DNA of 64,000 bases from Nocardia pseudobrasiliensis NBRC 108224 (GTDB lineage: Bacteria > Actinomycetota > Actinomycetes > Mycobacteriales > Mycobacteriaceae): NCBI RefSeq assembly GCF_001613105.1, contig NZ_BDBS01000015.1, positions 1 to 64,000 of the forward strand, in the 5' to 3' direction. Positions 58,796-64,000 of this stretch are shown here, piece by piece. Position numbers and translations under genes: made by a program. The first letter of the stretch is position 1, and the number at the start of each line of letters is the position of its first letter. The notes beneath the pieces were generated by a model. The model ran no database searches and was not told the origin of the DNA. It saw nothing but the letters and a program-made list of their open reading frames with translations.

Positions 58796-60016
58796 GTGAG
58801 TCCGAACGTACGGCCCTGTGGGCGCGATGTGCTGGTGGCGCTCGTCGTCGCCGGCGTCCAGCTCGGCGCCGGGCGGATGGCCAATCACGCGATGACCCTG
58901 CACGGCGTGACCGGCGTGCGACCGCTCGACGCGCTCGGCTACGGCCTGTTGATGGTCGGACCGCTGCTGCTGGTGGTGCGGCGGGCGTATCCGCTGAGCG
59001 TATTCGTCGGCGCGCTCGCGACCACGGTCGCCTATCTGATCGCCGGATTCGGCTACGGGCCGATCTTCATCTCACTGATCATCGCCTTCCTCACCGCCGC
59101 GACGCGCGGATCCCGCTGGCGCACATATCCGTTCGTACCCGTCGGCTATCTGCTGATGATCTGGCCGCTGCCCGCGCTGCGCGGCAATCCGACCAACGGC
59201 TGGCAGATGATCGGGGTACTGGCCTGGCTGTGCGTACTGCTCGCCGCCGCCGAGGGCATCCGGCAGCGCCGCGAGATCCACACCGCCCGCCGACAGCGCG
59301 CCGAGGCCGCGCACCGCAACGAACAGGCCGAACGCGAACGCGAACTGGCCCAGCGCGAACAGCGTGCGACCGAGGAACGGCTCGCGATCGCCCGCGAACT
59401 GCACGATGTGCTGGCGCACAGCCTGTCGCTGATCAATGTGCAGTCCTCGGTCGCGCTGGAACTGCTCGACCGCAAGCCCGAACAGGCCGCGACCGCGCTG
59501 TCGGCCATCAAACAGGTCAGCCGCGATGCCCTCGGCGAGGTGCACACCCTGCTGCGTTCGATCCGCTCCGGTGCGGAAACCGTTGCGGCGCCGACGACTC
59601 CGACCGTCGGCATCGTCGATCTGGACGCGCTGCTCGCCCCCGCGCGTGCGGCCGGGATCAGCGTCGACACCGAGATCCGCGGTCCGATCCTTCGGCTGCC
59701 CGCGCTGGTCGACGTGGCCGCCGCGCGCATCGTGCAGGAGTCGCTGACCAATGTGATCCGCCACGCCCCCGGCGCCCGCGCGGTGGTCACCGTGGACTAC
59801 GCGCCGGGCGAACTGCGGCTGGTCGTCGAGAACGACCGGCCCGCGAATTCTCCACAACCATCCCCAGGCGGGGGCAACGGCATCGCGGGCATGATCGAGC
59901 GGGCGCACGCCCTGCACGGCGAGGTCACCGCGGGCCGGGCCGAGGACGGCGGTTTCCGGGTCAGCGCCCGGTTGCCGCTCGCTGCGGACGACGAAGGCGG
60001 ACAAGAGGTCTCATGA
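58796..60016 (+). CDS. Sensor histidine kinase (NarL/DesK class)
   Basis: 406 residues. Five or so transmembrane helices lie in the first ~150 residues, with no large sensor domain outside. A coiled coil follows, then HisKA_3 with the phosphoaccepting His in ARELHDVLAHSLS near residue 201, and a HATPase domain. Intramembrane-sensing kinases of this form usually report on envelope stress. GTG start; TACCGT lies 6 nt before it. The last 4 bp overlap the regulator gene. Confidence 0.93.
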   Translation: MSPNVRPCGRDVLVALVVAGVQLGAGRMANHAMTLHGVTGVRPLDALGYGLLMVGPLLLVVRRAYPLSVFVGALATTVAYLIAGFGYGPIFISLIIAFLTAATRGSRWRTYPFVPVGYLLMIWPLPALRGNPTNGWQMIGVLAWLCVLLAAAEGIRQRREIHTARRQRAEAAHRNEQAERERELAQREQRATEERLAIARELHDVLAHSLSLINVQSSVALELLDRKPEQAATALSAIKQVSRDALGEVHTLLRSIRSGAETVAAPTTPTVGIVDLDALLAPARAAGISVDTEIRGPILRLPALVDVAAARIVQESLTNVIRHAPGARAVVTVDYAPGELRLVVENDRPANSPQPSPGGGNGIAGMIERAHALHGEVTAGRAEDGGFRVSARLPLAADDEGGQEVS

Positions 60017-60675
60017 CGATTCGAGTGCTGATCGCCGACGATCAGGCCCTGGTGCGGGCCGGTTTCGCGGCCCTGCTGGACGCACAGGACGGCATCGAGG
60101 TGGTGGGCGAGGCGGACAACGGACAGCAGGCGGTGCGGATGACGCGGGAACTGCGGCCGGACGTGGTGCTGATGGATATTCGCATGCCGGTGCTCGACGG
60201 TCTGTGCGCCACGCGCGAGATCGCCGGGGATGCCGAACTGAGTGAGGTGAAGGTGGTGGTGCTGACCACCTTCGAACTGGACGAGTACGTCTTCGAGGCG
60301 ATGCGTTCGGGCGCAACGGGTTTCCTGGTCAAGCACACCGAACCGGCCGATCTGGTGAAGGCGGTGCGGGTGGTGGCCGCGGGCGATGCGCTGTTGTCCC
60401 CCAGCGTGACCCGCCGCCTGGTCGCCGAATTCGCCTCGCGCGCGAAACCCGCGCCCGCCTCGGCGCTCTCGGAACTCACCGATCGCGAGCGTGAGGTGAT
60501 GGCCCTGGTCGCGGAGGGGCTCACCAATGCCGAGATCGCCGAGCGGCTGTTCCTGAGTCCGGCCACCGCGCGTACCCATGTCAGCCGAATCCTGTTGAAG
60601 CTCAATGCCCGCGATCGCACCCAGCTGGTGGTGCTGGCCTACGAGTCCGGGCTCGTGCGGCCGGGCTGGCAGTAG
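60013..60675 (+). CDS. Response regulator, LuxR/NarL class
   Basis: 220 residues. Receiver domain with DD at 9-10, phosphoacceptor Asp55 (LMDIRMP) and Lys near 105; a LuxR helix-turn-helix at about 155-215 (LTDREREVMALVAEGLTNAEIA). It pairs with the overlapping kinase gene. The repeated dyads at 58729 and 60685 are its likely targets, the ABC genes on one side and the SHOCT protein on the other. Confidence 0.94.
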   Translation: MTIRVLIADDQALVRAGFAALLDAQDGIEVVGEADNGQQAVRMTRELRPDVVLMDIRMPVLDGLCATREIAGDAELSEVKVVVLTTFELDEYVFEAMRSGATGFLVKHTEPADLVKAVRVVAAGDALLSPSVTRRLVAEFASRAKPAPASALSELTDREREVMALVAEGLTNAEIAERLFLSPATARTHVSRILLKLNARDRTQLVVLAYESGLVRPGWQ

Positions 60676-60684
60676 CCCGGGGCG

Positions 60685-60700
60685 TACGTCTCGAGGCGTA
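60685..60700. promoter_or_regulatory. Probable response-regulator site 2
   Basis: TACGTCTCGAGGCGTA, a dyad in which 14 of 16 bases pair. It differs from site 1 by one base and lies 58 bp upstream of the SHOCT gene. Confidence 0.7.
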
Positions 60701-60758
60701 GGCGCGATACCGTCCGCAAACCGATGCCCCGGGCCGCGCTCCGGAACAGGCTGGAGAC

Positions 60759-61016
60759 ATGAATACTCACCTGTACGCCACGGCCGTTTCGGTACTGGCC
60801 GACCACGGCGATTACGGACATCCCTGGCCGTATTTCTGGATCTTCCCCGTACTGTTCTGGATCGGGTTGATCAGCCTCGGATTCGTCTTCCGGCGGGGCT
60901 GCCGACGGGATAGCGGAATCGGCACGCTGCGTTCGTCGTTTGCGCGCGGGGAGATCAGCGAAGAGGACTATCTGACCCGGCTCGAGGTGCTGCGGCGCTC
61001 GCGTCGGCGCTTCTGA
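60759..61016 (+). CDS. Small membrane protein with a SHOCT motif
   Basis: 85 residues. One helix at about 23-45 is followed by a basic stretch and a C-terminal SHOCT motif (RSSFARGEISEEDYLTRLEVL). SHOCT domains are short oligomerisation or interaction elements. Its promoter carries a copy of the motif also found before the kinase and ABC genes, so it may be part of the same stress response. Confidence 0.83.
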   Translation: MNTHLYATAVSVLADHGDYGHPWPYFWIFPVLFWIGLISLGFVFRRGCRRDSGIGTLRSSFARGEISEEDYLTRLEVLRRSRRRF

Positions 61017-61046
61017 TCCCTACCCGTTTTCATCGAAAGGCCCGCC

Positions 61047-61841
61047 ATGTCCATCCGATTCGGACTCATGACCGTCCCGTTCTCCGGCCGCGCCTGGGCG
61101 GAGACCGCCCGCACCGCCGAACAGCAGGGCTATCACACGCTGCTGATGCCGGACACCCTGAACACCCCGTCGCCCTTCCCGGCGTTCGCGGCCGCCGCCG
61201 CGGTTACCGAGACGCTGCGGCTGCGCCCCAACGTGATCGCCGCGCCGCTGCGCACGGCCGCCGCCACCGTGCGGGAAACCGCCGCGCTGCAACGGCTTTC
61301 CGAGGACCGCTTCGAATTGGGCATAGGCATCGGCCGCCCCGACGCCGCGAGCGAGGCCGAACGACTCGGCCAGCCCTGGGGTTCGGCCGCGAGCCGACGA
61401 GCCCACCTCACCGAGGTCGTGGCCGCGGTCCGCGCCGAGGTCGATCCTGCCCCGCCGATCATGATCGCCACCTCCGGCCCCCGCATGCTCGCCCTGGCCG
61501 CCCAGATCGCCGACCGCATCGCGCTGGCCGCGGGCCCGCAGGCCACCGAGGACGATCTCGCCACAATGATCGCCCTGGCCCGCGACAACACCGACCGCCC
61601 GATCGCCTTCACCACCCAACTGATGGCCATCGGCGACCGCATGCCCCGCTGGCCCGGATCCTGGAACATCCCCACCGCCGACAACCTCCGAGCCGCATCC
61701 TCGGCGGCCGCCCTCCCCGCCGACCCCGCCGAAGCCGCGGCCATCCTCGAACACCGCCACGAGAAATACGGCATCGACGAGGTAATAGTCCCCTCCGACA
61801 TAGCGGATGCCTTCACACCGATCATGGAGCGTTTGCGCTGA
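61047..61841 (+). CDS. LLM-class (F420-dependent-type) oxidoreductase
   Basis: 264 residues, luciferase-like TIM barrel. FELGIGIGRPDA near 89-100 and MIATSGPRMLALAAQIADRIAL near 138-160 are typical of the F420-dependent group. It probably moves hydride between reduced F420 and an unknown substrate. It lies 30 bp after the SHOCT gene; a strong hairpin follows the stop. Confidence 0.88.
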   Translation: MSIRFGLMTVPFSGRAWAETARTAEQQGYHTLLMPDTLNTPSPFPAFAAAAAVTETLRLRPNVIAAPLRTAAATVRETAALQRLSEDRFELGIGIGRPDAASEAERLGQPWGSAASRRAHLTEVVAAVRAEVDPAPPIMIATSGPRMLALAAQIADRIALAAGPQATEDDLATMIALARDNTDRPIAFTTQLMAIGDRMPRWPGSWNIPTADNLRAASSAAALPADPAEAAAILEHRHEKYGIDEVIVPSDIADAFTPIMERLR

Positions 61842-61847
61842 CACGAC

Positions 61848-61882
61848 GCCCGGCGGGGCCGAGAGGGGAAGCCCCGCCGGGC
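61848..61882 (+). terminator. 12-bp perfect stem-loop after the LLM gene
   Basis: GCCCGGCGGGGC and GCCCCGCCGGGC are perfect complements around an 11-nt loop, 7 nt after the stop. No T-run follows, as for other hairpins in this window. Confidence 0.75.
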
Positions 61883-61998
61883 CGGTGCGACGGTTCGGGG
61901 GAATTGTGCTCTCCGGCACAGGGCGTCACATTCGGGGCCGGGGTTTCGTCATTCGGGTAGAGCGCCGGATAGGCGGTGTGGACCGGATGGAGGTTGTC

Positions 61999-62754
61999 AT
62001 GGGTGCGCGGATTTTGGTTACCGGTGGGACCGGGACGCTGGGTGGGCATGTGGTTCCGGGGCTGGTGGCGGCCGGGCGGGATGTCCGGGTGTTGAGCCGC
62101 AGTGCGCGGGAGGCGGCCGCGGGGATCGAATATGTGCGCGGGGATCTCACGGCGGGGGTGGGCATCGACGCGGCGGTCGCGGGCATGGAGACCGTTGTGC
62201 ATTTGGCCGGGGATGCCAAGACCGATGAGGTGGCCACCCGGAATCTGGTCGAGGCGGCGCGGCGGGGTGGGGTCGAACATCTGGTTTATATCGGAGTGAC
62301 CGCGGCGGAACGAATTCCGCTGGGGTATTTCCGGGCCAAGGAAGCGGCCGAGCGGGCGGTCGAGGAGTCGGGGATCGCGTTCACGACGCTGCGGGCGGCG
62401 CAATTCCACGATCTGATGTTCACCGCCATTGCGGCACTGACGAAATCGCCGGTGGTGCCGGTGCCGGGCGCGGTGCGGTTGCAGCCGGTGGAGGTCGCCG
62501 AGGTGGGACAGCGGCTGGTCGAATTGACGTTGAGCGATCCGCGGGGCCGCGTACCGGATCTGGCGGGGCCCGAAATCCTCGAATTCGGCGCGATGCTGCG
62601 CACCTATCTGCGGGCAACGGGCAAGCGGCGGCTCACGATGCCGATGCCGTTCCCGGGCAAGGCCGGTCGCGCCTATCGCGACGGCGACAATCTGGTGCAC
62701 GCGGAAACGGGTAAGCGCACCTGGGCGCAGTACGTGGCCGACCGGGTCGGCTGA
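61999..62754 (+). CDS. NAD(P)-binding NmrA/atypical SDR protein
   Basis: 251 residues. ILVTGGTGTLGGHV at the start is the dinucleotide-binding motif; the catalytic Tyr-x3-Lys of classical SDRs is not evident (YFRAKEAAERAVEES is near 107). Relatives include quinone- or nucleotide-sugar-handling proteins. The ATG at 61999 has GGAGG 5 nt before it. It converges on the methyltransferase with a 1-nt gap. Confidence 0.87.
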   Translation: MGARILVTGGTGTLGGHVVPGLVAAGRDVRVLSRSAREAAAGIEYVRGDLTAGVGIDAAVAGMETVVHLAGDAKTDEVATRNLVEAARRGGVEHLVYIGVTAAERIPLGYFRAKEAAERAVEESGIAFTTLRAAQFHDLMFTAIAALTKSPVVPVPGAVRLQPVEVAEVGQRLVELTLSDPRGRVPDLAGPEILEFGAMLRTYLRATGKRRLTMPMPFPGKAGRAYRDGDNLVHAETGKRTWAQYVADRVG

Positions 62755-62755
62755 A

Positions 62756-63547
62756 CTACCGATATCGGAAACCGCGCTGGCGGGCGGCCTCGTACAGCAC
62801 CACGGTCCCGGCATTCGCGGCATTGAGCGAACTGGCGCCACCCCCGATGGGAATGCGCACGATATCGTCGCACTCCGCGCGCCATCGTGCGCTCATCCCC
62901 GTCGTCTCGTTACCGATGACGAGCAGAATCGGTTGGGTCAGATCGTATTCCGAGATATCGCTGGCCCCGTGCTCATCGGTTCCGACGACGCGGATCGCGA
63001 TACCGTCCGCGCGACGATCGCGCACCCAGCGCAACACCTCATCGGTAGACCCCGTCCGCACCACCGGCACCGTGAACAGCGAACCGGTGCTGGCCCGAAC
63101 GGATTTCGGATCGAAGATATCGGCGGCATGTCCGGTCACCACGATGCCGGAGGCCCCGAACGCGTCGGCGGACCGGATGAGTGTGCCGACATTGCCCGGA
63201 CTCACCGGCCGGTCGAACACGACGCCGAGAAAATCCGGCCCGGCCGCTAATCGGTCCACATCATCGGGCGGAAGTATTCCGACCGCGATCAATTCGGGCT
63301 GTCCGGAATCCCTTTCCCCCAATTCGGCGAGCAGCTCCGGCGCCACATCCACAATCGGCGCACCGCTGCGGCGCACCATCTGCTCGGCCCAGTCCGACAG
63401 CGGCCTGTGCTGGGTGCGCAGCAGGCTGTCCAGCGGCCACTCGTGCTCGATCGCCAGCGTGATGGGCCGCACTCCGTGAATCAGGAACCGGCCGGATCGC
63501 TGTCGCTTGTTGCGATTGCTGAGCAATGCCTCCCATTGCTGGAACAT
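62756..63547 (-). CDS. TrmH/SpoU-family RNA 2'-O-methyltransferase
   Basis: 263 residues. Substrate domain (RSGRFLIHGVRPITLAIEH), then knot motifs SPGNVGTLIRSADAFG, VIGNETTGMS and IPIGGGASSLNAANAG. It should methylate a ribose 2'-OH in rRNA or tRNA; the target is unknown. No in-frame start exists upstream before the stop at 63644-63646, so the ATG at 63547 is used. The next gene on this strand is also an RNA methyltransferase, perhaps together modifying rRNA for antibiotic tolerance. Confidence 0.9.
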   Translation of the reverse strand: MFQQWEALLSNRNKRQRSGRFLIHGVRPITLAIEHEWPLDSLLRTQHRPLSDWAEQMVRRSGAPIVDVAPELLAELGERDSGQPELIAVGILPPDDVDRLAAGPDFLGVVFDRPVSPGNVGTLIRSADAFGASGIVVTGHAADIFDPKSVRASTGSLFTVPVVRTGSTDEVLRWVRDRRADGIAIRVVGTDEHGASDISEYDLTQPILLVIGNETTGMSARWRAECDDIVRIPIGGGASSLNAANAGTVVLYEAARQRGFRYR

Positions 63548-63662
63548 GGCATTTCGAACGGTGACCTTCAGCGCGTCCAGCCTTCCTGCCGGGCCGGAGC
63601 CGACGCGCCCCGACCGCTGTATCCCATGCGGACCCGTCAGACATTAGATCAAATCGGCGAAT

Positions 63663-64000
63663 TCAACTGCCGCCGTTTCGATCCGCGATCCGGAACAGCG
63701 CCGTGGCCCTAGTGCCCACCCGAAACGATCGCGCCGGGCGGAATCGCCCCGATTCGATCCGGCGGCCCCGGCCGGTAACAGCGACGATCGCATCGGCGGG
63801 CAGCACCGAGTCCAGCGATTCGAGCAATGCCTCGACCTTGCCTCCGCCCTGCCACGAAACCTGTTCGCCATAGGGGATATCGGTCACCACGACATCCGGC
63901 GGCATCGGAGCGAGCAGCGCCCGGAGGGCGGCGGTGTCGAAGACATCCGCGCGTCCCAGCGACGCGACCAGGTCACCGCCCGATCCGGTGAGACGATCGG
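63663..64000 (-). CDS. C-terminal part of an AviRa-like rRNA methyltransferase (partial)
   Basis: The frame is open from the window edge to the stop at 63663, giving 112 residues. VVVTDIPYGEQVSW near residue 35 is the catalytic-loop region of the AviRa-type SAM-dependent rRNA methyltransferases (DxPYGE). The rest is beta-rich and ends GTRATALFRIADRNGGS. In Streptomyces viridochromogenes AviRa methylates 23S rRNA and gives avilamycin resistance. The N-terminus lies outside the window. Confidence 0.75.
   Translation of the reverse strand, partial: DRLTGSGGDLVASLGRADVFDTAALRALLAPMPPDVVVTDIPYGEQVSWQGGGKVEALLESLDSVLPADAIVAVTGRGRRIESGRFRPARSFRVGTRATALFRIADRNGGS

Overview
This window is a piece of a high-GC actinobacterial chromosome. 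Gene content and gene order point to a mycolic-acid actinomycete; Nocardia is my best guess and Rhodococcus the alternative. Much of it parallels the Mycobacterium tuberculosis Rv3534c-Rv3592 interval: the cholesterol catabolism genes, KstR, then rlmB-cysS-ispF-ispD-carD / lpqE-radA-disA / Rv3587c / canB / mutY and the Rv3591c-mhuD pair, with local inversions and inserted cassettes. I saw no tRNA, rRNA, CRISPR array, transposase or prophage gene.

Layout. (1) 1-3406: a polyketide synthase locus on the minus strand, a KS-AT protein plus the first 154 codons of a downstream protein. (2) 3407-3820: a low-GC control region with 10-11 bp phased direct repeats. (3) 3821-18300: steroid ring degradation. 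kshA is divergent from hsaA-hsaD-hsaC-hsaB, and hsaE-hsaG-hsaF is divergent from kstD and an hsd4B-like hydratase gene. A flavin monooxygenase/TetR pair and a Phd-PIN toxin-antitoxin module are inserted between them. (4) 18316-24443: an inserted block with a 25-residue membrane peptide under a BlaI-like palindrome, a MoxR-DUF58-membrane protein operon, zapE, and a second VapBC-type module. (5) 24440-32260: one long minus-strand steroid side-chain operon (FadE34, FadE28, FadE29, ChsH2, ChsH1, Ltp2), divergent from kstR. (6) 32444-38895: a trehalose-phosphatase/GH15 fusion, a zinc-type ABC transporter with a Zur-like box, and mutY. (7) 39034-51763: the conserved housekeeping block and mhuD. (8) 51769-64000: a membrane-anchored GH65 enzyme, OsmC, an SMR transporter with an azoreductase and its TetR, an ABC exporter with its two-component system, an F420-type oxidoreductase, an NAD(P)-binding protein and two RNA methyltransferases (the last is partial).

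How the genes work together. KshA and KstD open steroid ring B. HsaA/HsaB, HsaC and HsaD then process the seco-steroid, and HsaE, HsaG and HsaF take the released hydroxydienoate to central metabolites. The FadE/ChsH/Ltp2 operon removes the last three side-chain carbons. Five sequences fitting TnnAACnnGTTnnA (three exact, two with one fixed-position mismatch) lie at the three divergent steroid promoters, so KstR, encoded here, probably controls all of them. The KshA reductase (KshB) and Mce4 uptake genes are not in this window.

A cross-cutting feature is that many genes have a TAnnnT hexamer 6-9 nt before the start codon and no Shine-Dalgarno sequence, which suggests widespread leaderless transcripts. 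The most interesting loose ends are the operator-controlled 25-residue peptide gene, the four-cysteine protein coupled to kshA, the trehalose-phosphatase/GH15 fusion, the altered RHR motif of DisA, and a half-site shared by the two-component system promoters and the trehalose gene.
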